Assembly: GCA_011049385.1 (NCBI GenBank)
Contig: DSBX01000347.1
Span: 1 to 13,892 of the forward strand
DNA length: 13,892 bases
Source: Caldifarciminota bacterium
GTDB taxonomy: Bacteria > Hydrothermota > Tepidihabitantia > Tepidihabitantales > Tepidihabitantaceae
Direction of reading: 5' to 3'
Shown: in pieces, positions 5,774 through 12,821 of the stretch
Numbering within the stretch: position 1 is the stretch's first letter
How the letters are laid out: every line of letters starts with the position of its first letter
The notes under the pieces: model-generated
What the model was told of the DNA's origin: nothing
The model's database searches: none
What the model saw: only the letters and a program-made list of their open reading frames with translations
Made by a program: the position numbers and the translations under genes

Positions 5774-8700
5774 CTAGCTCACCGCCGCGCCGACCGCGCT
5801 CTCGCGGTAATCGGCCAGATTGACCGATACCAACTTCGACACGCCGGGCTGTTCGGAAGTGACCCCGAACAGGGAGTCGGCACGCTCGACGGTCAGCCGG
5901 TTGTGGGTGATGATGATGACCTGGGTTCGGGCCGACATCTGCTTGAGGTAGTCGGCGAAACGGCCGACGTTGGCATCATCGAGCGGAGCGTCAATCTCGT
6001 CCATGAAGCAGAACGGCGCCGGTTTCACGCGGTAGAAGGCGAAGAGCAGGGACACCGCCAGCAGGGCCTTCTCTCCGTCCGAGAGCTGTTCCAGCCTCTT
6101 CGGGGTCTTGCCCCGGGGCCGGGCGGTGATGGTGATTTCCGATTCGAGCGGGTTCTGTGCGTCGGCGAGTTCGAGGTCGGCCTCGCCGGCGAGGAACATC
6201 CGGCGGAAGACGTCGCGGAACTGCTCGCGCACCAGGGCATAGGTCTCGACGAACCGCTCGCGGGCGTGGCGGTCTATTTCGGCCATGGACTGGAGCAGGT
6301 TGTCGCGTGCGGCGATGACGTCGGCACGCTGGGCCGAGAGGCGGTCGCAGTCGCTCCGCTCCTGTTCGTATTCCTCGAGGGCGAGGGGGTTGACCTGGCC
6401 CAGTGCCGCCAGACGCCGCCGGATTTCGTCCAGCCGGCCGGCGACGTTGTTCTCGGCCGCGGGCCGGAAGTTGGCGAGGTCGGTGCCGTACTCGTTCGCG
6501 GCTTCCTCGACCAGCGCCTTGCGGCGGCCGGCCAGTTCGTGGCGGGCCATGCGCTGTTCGAGAAGCAGTTTCTGGTGCTGTTCCTGTGCGGTGCGGAGTT
6601 CGGCGAGGTTGCCTTCGAGTTCCTCCTCGGACCGCACCAGTTCGGCGACCGAGAGTTCGCTGATGCGGGTCTCGAGGCCGGCGATCTCTTCTCTTGCCGC
6701 GGTCACTTCGGGCTGTGTCGCGTCACGCTCGGCCGCGAGCCGGGCGGCTTCGGCCCGGGCCTGCGCGGCCCGGTCGGCCAGCGCGGCCACCTGCCGCCGG
6801 CGCTCCTCGATGCTCCGGCGCAGGAAGTCGCGCTCGCTTTCGAAGCGGGAAACCTGCTGGCGCTCGTCGCTCAGCCCGGACAACCGCTCGCCGGCCGCGG
6901 CCAGCCGTTCCCGGGCCTCGTTCTCCTGGGTCCCGACTTCGTCGTCAACCCGCCGCTGGACCTCGGTCTGCTTCTCGACCCGGGCATCGAGGCCGGCCAG
7001 TTCCTCCTTGGCCGCGGCCAGTGCCTGCGCACCGTCCCGGCGCCGGGCCCGGACCCGGGCGAGTTCGTCGCGCAGGCGGGTTTCGTCCCGGGCGATTTCG
7101 TCTTCCCGCGCGGCCAGCGTGTCGCGCCGGGCCGCGCCGGCCGCGCCGGCGCGTTCGGCCCCGGTCAGCTCCGCTCTCGCCGCCTCGAGCCGGCGGTCGA
7201 GCTCGACCGAACGGCTTTCGAGTTCGCGGGCCTGCGCCTCCAGCCGGGCCTGTTCCGCCTCCGCCGTCCCGAGCGCGGCCTCGGTCTCCTCCAGGCCGCG
7301 TTCAAGCCGGAGCCGGCCGCGGGCCGGGCCCGCGACCAGGTAACTGCCGTCGTCAAGCCGGGCACAGCCGCGGGAGTTGACCAGGGTCCGGCCCGGCAGG
7401 CGCCGGGCCAGTTCCTCGAGGTCGGCATCGTCCTCGACGATGAGCGCCGCGCCGATGAGCCGGGCCACGACCGCCGGACAGCCGGCCCGGGGGCGGACGC
7501 GTTCGGCCAGGGGCCCGGCCACCCCGTCCGGCCGGGAGCCGGGCGGGTCGGGCAAGGGCGGCGGCGCGGTGTCGTCCGGCCGGACCAGGCCACAGCCTGT
7601 TTCCGGCCCGCGTTCGGCCAGGGCCCGGAGGTCGTCCGGGCCGGGCACGCCCTCGACGACAAGGTAAGCCAGCACCGGCTGGAGCGCGGCCTCGGCGGCC
7701 CGCTCCCAGCCCGGCTCGATGTCGAGGAGGCCGCCGGTTTCGCCGCGGACCCGCTCGCCCAGCAGTTCGCGGGATACCCGGACCAGGTCCGGCACGAGCG
7801 AGCGCAGGACCGCCAGTTCCTTTTCCAGCCGGGCGCGGCGGTCCCGGGCGAGGTTGCGGGCGGCCAGGTTCTCGTCCGCCCCGGCCTCGGCCCCGCCCAG
7901 CGCGGTTTCCAGCTCCGCGACCGCGGCCCGCGCCCGGACGAGCCGGGCCTCGGCCTCCTCCGCGGCCCGGCCCGCCGCTTCCCGGTCGGCCCGCAGTTGC
8001 GCGAGGCGGGCGCGGGTTTCTTCAAGCTCCCGGGCCTGGCGTTCTTCGCTCTCGGCCTCGTTGCGGTCCATCGCCTCGAGGTAGTCAACCCGGCCGCGCG
8101 CCTCGTGGCGCTTCTCCAGCAGTTGCTGGAAGCTCTCGCGGACGGTCTGGCCGTGACTGCGGAGTTCGTGGAGCTTCCGCTCGGCGGCGGCGGTTTCCAG
8201 CCGGGCCTGTGCCAGCTCGGCCTGCCGCTCCTGCCGGCGGGCGTCGGCCCGCTCCAGTTCGCGGAGCACCCGGGTGAAAGCGGTTTCCAGGTCGGCGATG
8301 CCCCCGGCCAGCGCCTCGCGTTCCGTTTCGGCCCGCGTCGCGTCCTCCTCGAGGAAGATGATGCGCTGGGCCGCAACCAGGTCCCGGCTCTCCAGCTCGC
8401 TCAGCCGCGAGCCGACCCGGCGCGCCTCGGAGGTGATGGCGTCCTTGCGGCCCTGGACCGCGCGCACCTGCTCGCGCCGCCCGGCCAGCTCGCGCTCGAG
8501 CCGGTGAATATCGCCTGAGCGTTCCGCGCCGGCGGCTTCGAGCGACTCGACATCGCGGTCCGCGGCTTCGAGCGCGCGCGCCAGCGTCTCGTACTCGTCC
8601 TTGAGTTCGAGCAGGCGCAGGTCGCGCTCCACCGCCCGCAGTTTCTCCCACGCCCGCAGGCGGCCGGACTGGCGGCGGAGCGAACGCACCACCCGCTCGC

Positions 8701-9277
8701 GCTCGGCGAGGATGTCGTCGAGCCGGAGGAGGTCGCTTTCGGTCAGGTCAAGCTTGCGCCGGCAGTCGGCCTTGGCCTCCCGGTACTTGACGAGAGTCGC
8801 CGCCTCCTCGAACAGCTTGCGGACGTTGCCGGCGATGACCTCGCGCATCTGGCGCAGGTCGAAGATGGAGTAGACCCGGGTGCCGATGCCGGAGCGGAGG
8901 AAGACCTCGTTGATGTCCTTCATCCGGCAGGCCTGGCGGTTGAGGTAATACTCGCTCTCACCGGAGCGGAAGTAGCGGCGGCGGATTTCGATTTCGGACG
9001 GGTACTCGGGCAGGCTGTCGTTGGCCAGCACCATCCGCACCTCGGCGAGGTTGGTCGGCGCGATCTTGGCGGTGCCGCCGAAGATCAGGTCTTCGTTCCG
9101 CTCACAGCGCAGGACGTTCGTGCTCTGCTCGCCCAGCACCCAGCGCAGGGCGTCAAGGATGTTGGTCTTGCCGCAGCCGTTGGGTCCGATGATGGCGTTC
9201 ATTCGCGGCGAGAACCGCAGGGTGGTCTTGTCCTGGAACGACTTGAAGCCGACGAGCTCAAGCTCGCTGATGTGCAT
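5774..9277 (-). CDS. smc: Chromosome segregation SMC ATPase
   Basis: At 1167 residues this is normal length for bacterial SMC, which condenses and segregates chromosomes with ScpA and ScpB (neither is in this window). The N-terminal head has Walker A GPNGCGKT (31-38) and NEDLIFGGTAK (61-71). Two long Glu/Arg/Ala-rich coiled-coil arms flank a hinge at about 500-655. The C-terminal head has a signature LSDGEKAL (1065-1072), Walker B FCFMDEIDAPLDDANV (1089-1104) and IIITHNRLTVERAD (1122-1135), ending in GVSKLVSVNL. Three departures stand out. The usual 'YSiiGQGrv' Q-loop reads YSIFDLRQM (136-144), with Leu where the Gln aligns. The signature is LSDGE instead of LSGGE. The hinge lacks the usual GRATFLPL and SITGG motifs. 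The family is still clear, as opposed to RecN or Rad50. There is no Shine-Dalgarno at the ATG, but a promoter ends 5 bases upstream. Confidence 0.96.
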   Translation of the reverse strand: MHISELELVGFKSFQDKTTLRFSPRMNAIIGPNGCGKTNILDALRWVLGEQSTNVLRCERNEDLIFGGTAKIAPTNLAEVRMVLANDSLPEYPSEIEIRRRYFRSGESEYYLNRQACRMKDINEVFLRSGIGTRVYSIFDLRQMREVIAGNVRKLFEEAATLVKYREAKADCRRKLDLTESDLLRLDDILAERERVVRSLRRQSGRLRAWEKLRAVERDLRLLELKDEYETLARALEAADRDVESLEAAGAERSGDIHRLERELAGRREQVRAVQGRKDAITSEARRVGSRLSELESRDLVAAQRIIFLEEDATRAETEREALAGGIADLETAFTRVLRELERADARRQERQAELAQARLETAAAERKLHELRSHGQTVRESFQQLLEKRHEARGRVDYLEAMDRNEAESEERQARELEETRARLAQLRADREAAGRAAEEAEARLVRARAAVAELETALGGAEAGADENLAARNLARDRRARLEKELAVLRSLVPDLVRVSRELLGERVRGETGGLLDIEPGWERAAEAALQPVLAYLVVEGVPGPDDLRALAERGPETGCGLVRPDDTAPPPLPDPPGSRPDGVAGPLAERVRPRAGCPAVVARLIGAALIVEDDADLEELARRLPGRTLVNSRGCARLDDGSYLVAGPARGRLRLERGLEETEAALGTAEAEQARLEAQARELESRSVELDRRLEAARAELTGAERAGAAGAARRDTLAAREDEIARDETRLRDELARVRARRRDGAQALAAAKEELAGLDARVEKQTEVQRRVDDEVGTQENEARERLAAAGERLSGLSDERQQVSRFESERDFLRRSIEERRRQVAALADRAAQARAEAARLAAERDATQPEVTAAREEIAGLETRISELSVAELVRSEEELEGNLAELRTAQEQHQKLLLEQRMARHELAGRRKALVEEAANEYGTDLANFRPAAENNVAGRLDEIRRRLAALGQVNPLALEEYEQERSDCDRLSAQRADVIAARDNLLQSMAEIDRHARERFVETYALVREQFRDVFRRMFLAGEADLELADAQNPLESEITITARPRGKTPKRLEQLSDGEKALLAVSLLFAFYRVKPAPFCFMDEIDAPLDDANVGRFADYLKQMSARTQVIIITHNRLTVERADSLFGVTSEQPGVSKLVSVNLADYRESAVGAAVS

Positions 9278-9282
9278 TGCCT

Positions 9283-9310
9283 AGAATATGAACCGCGCCT
9301 GCGAAGTCAA
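9283..9310 (-). promoter_or_regulatory. smc promoter, close to the start codon
   Basis: On the minus strand TTGACT (9310-9305) and TATTCT (9288-9283) are spaced by 16 bases. The -10 box ends 5 bases before the smc ATG (9277). The 46-base gap between the PP-loop gene and smc contains little else. A leaderless or nearly leaderless smc transcript is inferred. Confidence 0.6.
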
Positions 9311-9323
9311 GCGCCGCAAAGGG

Positions 9324-10331
9324 CTACCCGACGATCAAGCGGGTCGTCTCGTCGGGCGAGGCCGGCCGCACCCGGAGTTCGCCGCCGCCGATGGTGACCG
9401 ACACCGACAGCTCGTCCCGGCGGTCGGAGTAGCGGGCGCAGATGCCGGCCGCGAGCGCGCGGTCCTCCTCCCGGTCCGGCACGAGCAGGCCGACCGGGCC
9501 GGGCAGGGCGCTTGCGTCCACCACCGCGGCGCCGGGCGGCAGGTGCCGGAGCAGGGCATTGTTCTCCTGTTCGTTGCGGCCGACGACGAGCCGCGCGCCG
9601 GAGGGCAGGCGGAAGTGCCGGCCGAAGCGCAGGAGCTCGACGGTCGCGACCGAATCCTCGCCCCGGGCCAGCGCCTCGCGCAGGCGCGCGGCGAAACCGG
9701 CGTCGGTGAGGAGACAGCCGCCCGCCGGGTTGGCGAAGCCTTGGATGCCGAACCCGGCGGCGAGCGCGAACTGCCGCTTCCGGCTCCGACCCTGGATGTC
9801 GAGCAGGCGCGCCCGGTCAACCAGCCCCTCTTCTTCGGGCACGGTCGGCGCGAGCAGGCGGGCCGAGAGCGGCCGGAGCAGGTACCCTTCCGCGCCCGAC
9901 CGCTTCGCGACCAGTTCCAGCCCCGGCTTGCGTTGGGACATCGGCCGCTGGCCGAGGACTTCGCCGGTGATGACGAACTGTGCGCCCCGCGCCCGGCCCC
10001 AGTCCCAGGCCCGGCGGACCATCAGGATGTGGCAGTCAATGCAGGGGTTCAGGTTGCGGCCGTGGCCGTAGCGCGGGGCCTTGACCAGCTCGATGAAGCT
10101 CTCGTCTATCGGCAGGCGCACGAGTTCGATGCCCAGCGCCTGCGATACGACCTCGGCTGCGCTCGGGCCGTCGGTCGGTGGCGGGCAGTAGCCGCCGGTG
10201 AAGTTGACGCCGGTGACCCGGATGCCCTGGTCCTGCATCAGCCGCACCGCCAGCGCCGAGTCGAGCCCGCCCGACATCAGCGCGACGCAGGAGACGGGGC
10301 GGTTTTCGGTCATGCTCGCCGGGCTGGTCAT
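9324..10331 (-). CDS. PP-loop ATPase of the ThiI/MnmA thiouridylase type with NFACT-R_2-like C-terminus
   Basis: Starting at the ATG at 10331 the protein has 335 residues. The ATG at 10343 lies inside the -10 box of its promoter, and a later ATG at 10313 is also possible. The N-terminal adenine-nucleotide alpha-hydrolase domain shows the PP-loop SGGLDSALA (20-28). The motif NLNPCIDCH (94-101) resembles the 'NPC' active-site loop of MnmA but forms a CxxC pair (Cys97, Cys100). Cys49 (GGYC) and Cys206 (PAGGCLLTD) are further thiol candidates. Residues about 230-335 (LLRFGRHFRLPSGARLVVG...) resemble the NFACT-R_2/DUF814 RNA-binding domain seen on such proteins. The likely role is ATP-dependent sulfur transfer to a tRNA uridine (U8 or U34), possibly using an iron-sulfur cluster. 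The exact position cannot be read from sequence. It lacks the THUMP domain of classic ThiI. It follows acr3 after 119 bases and has its own promoter. Confidence 0.82.
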   Translation of the reverse strand: MTSPASMTENRPVSCVALMSGGLDSALAVRLMQDQGIRVTGVNFTGGYCPPPTDGPSAAEVVSQALGIELVRLPIDESFIELVKAPRYGHGRNLNPCIDCHILMVRRAWDWGRARGAQFVITGEVLGQRPMSQRKPGLELVAKRSGAEGYLLRPLSARLLAPTVPEEEGLVDRARLLDIQGRSRKRQFALAAGFGIQGFANPAGGCLLTDAGFAARLREALARGEDSVATVELLRFGRHFRLPSGARLVVGRNEQENNALLRHLPPGAAVVDASALPGPVGLLVPDREEDRALAAGICARYSDRRDELSVSVTIGGGELRVRPASPDETTRLIVG

Positions 10332-10338
10332 CGGCGAT

Positions 10339-10366
10339 ATCATAGCCGGGCCGGGCCGGACCGCAA
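10339..10366 (-). promoter_or_regulatory. Promoter of the PP-loop gene, leaderless geometry
   Basis: On the minus strand TTGCGG (10366-10361) and TATGAT (10344-10339) are spaced by 16 bases. The -10 box matches at 5 of 6 positions and ends exactly 7 bases before the ATG at 10331, which would put the transcript start on or next to that ATG. The -35 box is weak. A perfect 8-bp inverted repeat (10353-10360 with 10372-10379) flanks the -35 box and could be an operator or a chance GC repeat. Confidence 0.5.
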
Positions 10367-10463
10367 GCGACTCCGGCCCGCGCGGGTGAGTAACAGGTCC
10401 TGTGCGGCCCGGGAATCTCGGGGGCTACTTCTGCCCGAACCCGGCCGGCCGGTCAGCCCGGTT

Positions 10464-11696
10464 TCAATGAGGAGCAGGACCGGCACCGGCACGAACCGGC
10501 GCTGTAGGCCGGCGCGCCGGGAACCAGTGCCGGGTGCGCAGGCAGATGCGGACGAGCAGGAGCATCACCGGGACTTCGATGAGCACGCCGACGACGGTCG
10601 CCAGCGCCGCGCCCGAGGAGAGCCCGAAGATCATCGCCGCGGTCGCGATCGCGACCTCGAAGTGGTTGGAGGCGCCGATCATCGCGGCCGGCGCCGCGTC
10701 CTCGTACCGGAGCCGGAGCAGGCGGGCCAGCCCGTAGCCGAGCCAGAAGATGAGCCCGGTCTGGATGAAGAGCGGAATCGCAATCCAGAGGATAGTGAGC
10801 GGGTTCCTGACGATGACCTCGCCCTTAAAGCTGAAGAGCAGGACGAGCGTGACGAGCAGGGCAACGATGGTGACCGGGGTCAGCAGGGGCAGGAACCGCT
10901 CCCGGAACCATTGCTCGCCCCGGGCCCGGATGATGAGCCGGCGGCTCAGGTAGCCCGCGCCCAGCGGCAGGGCGACATAGACCGCGATGGAAAGCACCAG
11001 CGCCCGCCAGGGCACCGGCAGGCGGCCGACCCCGAGCAGGAACCCGCCCAGCGGGCCGTAGAGCAGGAGCATCAGGAGCGAGTTGACGGCGACCATCACC
11101 AGCGTCAGCCCGTCGTTGCCCTTCGCGAGGTAGCCCCAGACCAGCACCATCGCGGTGCAGGGCGTGATGCCGAGCAGGATCGTGCCCGCGAGATAGGAAC
11201 GCCAGAGCGGCACTTCCAGCATCCGGACCCCGTTTTCCAGCACCACCCGGCCCACCCCGTAAGCCGCGCCCGGTTCGAGGTTGATGCCCAGCGGCAGTTT
11301 CACGAGGTCGGTCGCCTCCGCGCCGATGAAGCCGCGGAAGAGCAGGCCGAGGAAGAAGATGGAGATGGCGTACATCGTGAACGGCTTGATTGCCCAGTTG
11401 ATGAACAGCGTCAGCCCGACCGGCTTTGCGCTCCGGCCGGCCCGGAGCACCGCGGCGAAGTCAATCTTGACCATTATCGGGTACATCATGAAGAACAGGC
11501 AGGCGGCAATCGGGATGGAGACGACCGGCGCGCCGTTCGTGTAGATGGCGATACCGTCGAGCATCTTCGCCAGCCCGGGAGCGAGCCGGCCGAGCAGGAT
11601 GCCGAGGCCGATGCAGGCGAGGACCCAGAGGGTCAGGTAGCGTTCGAACACGCTTAGCCCCTGCGGCTGTTTGGTGACACAGGCTTTGGAAATCAT
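10464..11696 (-). CDS. acr3: Arsenite efflux transporter, ACR3 family
   Basis: This inner-membrane arsenite carrier has 410 residues from the ATG at 11696. An in-frame ATG 81 bases upstream is rejected because it lies inside arsR. The chosen ATG overlaps the arsR stop as ATGA and has GGAGG (11705-11709) 8 bases upstream. About ten hydrophobic segments are visible. Family residues are present: [20 protein letters not shown] (177-196) with the conserved transport Cys180, [12 protein letters not shown] (212-223), [20 protein letters not shown] (343-362) and [10 protein letters not shown] (370-379) with the conserved Glu374. Residues about 121-167 are a longer loop before the Cys-containing helix than in the short ACR3 members I recall. 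The C-terminal 20 residues are an Arg/Pro/Ala tail built from accggc-like DNA repeats. Together with arsR it forms a minimal arsenic-resistance operon. No arsC reductase is visible in the window. Confidence 0.95.
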   Translation of the reverse strand: MISKACVTKQPQGLSVFERYLTLWVLACIGLGILLGRLAPGLAKMLDGIAIYTNGAPVVSIPIAACLFFMMYPIMVKIDFAAVLRAGRSAKPVGLTLFINWAIKPFTMYAISIFFLGLLFRGFIGAEATDLVKLPLGINLEPGAAYGVGRVVLENGVRMLEVPLWRSYLAGTILLGITPCTAMVLVWGYLAKGNDGLTLVMVAVNSLLMLLLYGPLGGFLLGVGRLPVPWRALVLSIAVYVALPLGAGYLSRRLIIRARGEQWFRERFLPLLTPVTIVALLVTLVLLFSFKGEVIVRNPLTILWIAIPLFIQTGLIFWLGYGLARLLRLRYEDAAPAAMIGASNHFEVAIATAAMIFGLSSGAALATVVGVLIEVPVMLLLVRICLRTRHWFPARRPTAPVRAGAGPAPH

Positions 11697-12037
11697 CGCC
11701 GCGGCCTCCGGCCCGGCGTCCCCTGCCCGGCCAGGAACGCGGCCAGTTCGGAGAGGACCCCGGGCGCGACCGAGCATTCGATGCGCTGTCCCTGCCGCGC
11801 CATCCTTATCAACCCGGCCTCGTGCAGTTTTTTCAAGTGATGCGAGACGGTGGAAGGGGCGATGCCGAGGTCATGGCCGAGCTCGCCGACGCAGGAGCAG
11901 ATCCGGCTCGCGCGGCAGGCCGCGGCCGGCCTTGGCCCGGCCATCAGCCGGTGCAGGAGTTTCAAGCGGTGCGGATGGGCGAGCGCCTTGAACGCCCGGG
12001 CCAGCCGCGGGTAGGGGACGATTCGACTATTCGACAT
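11693..12037 (-). CDS. arsR: ArsR/SmtB-family arsenic-responsive repressor
   Basis: From the ATG at 12037 the protein has 114 residues, a normal ArsR length. A longer reading from 12091 is rejected because it runs through the -35 and -10 boxes and into the upstream permease gene. The winged helix shows [17 protein letters not shown] (16-32) and the recognition helix [19 protein letters not shown] (59-77). The arsenite site is [13 protein letters not shown] (41-53), with Cys41, Cys47 and Cys49. The C-x-C pair is a variant of the usual ELCVCDL motif. Binding of As(III) to these thiols would release the operator, as known for the family. An 18-base dyad covers the -10 edge and start codon, so autorepression is expected. 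Its stop overlaps the acr3 start by 4 bases. The C-terminal GRRPRR tail is basic. Confidence 0.93.
   Translation of the reverse strand: MSNSRIVPYPRLARAFKALAHPHRLKLLHRLMAGPRPAAACRASRICSCVGELGHDLGIAPSTVSHHLKKLHEAGLIRMARQGQRIECSVAPGVLSELAAFLAGQGTPGRRPRR
11705..11709 (-). promoter_or_regulatory. Shine-Dalgarno that fixes the acr3 start
   Basis: GGAGG on the minus strand lies 8 bases before the ATG at 11696, inside the arsR tail. It supports translation re-initiation at the ATGA overlap and argues against the 81-base longer start. Confidence 0.65.
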
Positions 12038-12046
12038 ATATCGAAT
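12029..12046. promoter_or_regulatory. Putative ArsR operator
   Basis: ATTCGA (12029-12034) and TCGAAT (12041-12046) form a perfect 6-bp dyad around a 6-base centre that contains the arsR ATG. A further ATTCGA lies at 12021-12026, 8 bases out of step with the left arm. The dyad overlaps two bases of the -10 box and the predicted transcript start, the expected location for an ArsR-family autorepression site. Confidence 0.65.
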
Positions 12047-12072
12047 TATATGCGGCCCGACCTCGCGGTCAA
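12045..12072 (-). promoter_or_regulatory. arsR promoter with consensus -10
   Basis: On the minus strand TTGACC (12072-12067) and a perfect TATAAT (12050-12045) are spaced by 16 bases. The -10 box ends 7 bases before the arsR ATG at 12037, so the transcript should begin at or next to the A of the start codon. No ribosome-binding site fits in between. The promoter lies in the 46-base gap after the permease stop. Confidence 0.78.
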
Positions 12073-12083
12073 GCGTCTCGGGC

Positions 12084-12821
12084 TCAGGCAATCCAGCGGC
12101 GGTTGACGGCGCGCAGGCTCAAAAGGAACAGGCCCAGGCAGAAGCCGGCGAGGATGAGGAACTCAAACCCGAGCGGCAGGAGGCCGGGCTGTCCCAGCCC
12201 CTGGCGCATCACGTCCGCGCCGTAGGTCGGCGGCAGGGCGTAGGACAGCGGCCTCAGCCACGCGGGCAGACGCTCAAGCGGGAAGAACAGCCCGCAGAGG
12301 AATATCATCGGGAAGCGGAAGAAGTTGGAAAGCGTCTGGGCTTCGAAGACTTCGGTCACCGCGACCGCGACCAGCAGGCCGAGGAAGGCGGAACTGACCG
12401 CGGTCAGGACCACGCCCGCGATGAGCGTCGGCCAGGCGATGCCGGAAAGATCGGTGATGAAGGCCGCGAGCGTGAGCGGGACGAAGGCGTTCAAGACGCC
12501 GAAGAGGATCGCGCCGGCGGTCTTGGCGAACATCAGGAGCGACAGCGGCAGGGGCGCGAGCAGGAGCCGCTCGAACGAGCGAGTCCGGCGCTCGAAGGTG
12601 ATGGCGACCGCGAGCAGGGAGGTGGTACCGAACAGCACCGCCAGCGTCATCACCCCGGGCAGGAGCGCGCGCAGTTCGGACGGTTGCGCGCCCGAGCGCA
12701 CGAAGAACATCCCGGTCCAGGCGAGGGGGAAGACGAGGCCCCAGCTTATGTTGGGCGGCTTGAGATAATAGGTCCGCATGTCCTTGGCGATGATGCTCCA
12801 GAATGCGGTCCAGCGCTTCAT
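12084..12821 (-). CDS. ABC-2 type transporter permease
   Basis: This 245-residue inner-membrane protein has about six hydrophobic helices, near residues 25-42, 53-75, 101-125, 130-156, 168-184 and 217-237. The ABC-2 family pattern is visible: an N-terminal amphipathic coupling segment (WSIIAKDMRTYYLKPP), the cytoplasmic TFERRTRSFERLLLAPLP (75-92), FPMIFLCGLFFPLERLPAWL (170-189) and PLSYALPPTYGADVMRQGL (191-209). It pairs with the ATPase encoded just upstream, whose stop overlaps this start as ATGA. This is a typical two-gene exporter of the drug, lipid or polysaccharide type. The substrate cannot be read from sequence. A link to arsenic is suggested only by adjacency to arsR-acr3, which has its own promoter. 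Confidence 0.92.
   Translation of the reverse strand: MKRWTAFWSIIAKDMRTYYLKPPNISWGLVFPLAWTGMFFVRSGAQPSELRALLPGVMTLAVLFGTTSLLAVAITFERRTRSFERLLLAPLPLSLLMFAKTAGAILFGVLNAFVPLTLAAFITDLSGIAWPTLIAGVVLTAVSSAFLGLLVAVAVTEVFEAQTLSNFFRFPMIFLCGLFFPLERLPAWLRPLSYALPPTYGADVMRQGLGQPGLLPLGFEFLILAGFCLGLFLLSLRAVNRRWIA

Noticed and set aside
5066..8518. An 1150-codon plus-strand open frame opposite smc
   Set aside because: It lies antisense to the well-supported smc gene. Its translation is Gly/Arg/Pro-rich with no family motif. Long antisense open frames are expected in very GC-rich codon usage.
10438..10463. Possible terminator hairpin just after acr3
   Set aside because: The arms pair only with bulges and the ccggccggccgg core is simple GC repeat; no U-tract follows on the minus strand.
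9288..11657. A 789-codon plus-strand open frame opposite the PP-loop and acr3 genes
   Set aside because: It spans two unrelated minus-strand genes and their intergenic region, and reads as Arg/Asp/Gln-rich low-complexity sequence. It is a composition artefact.
11694..11777. Longer acr3 reading starting at 11777
   Set aside because: The extra 27 residues overlap arsR and are Arg/Gly-rich. The ATGA overlap and GGAGG favour 11696.
12038..12091. Longer arsR reading starting at 12091
   Set aside because: It would cover the consensus TATAAT and TTGACC boxes and run into the permease gene.
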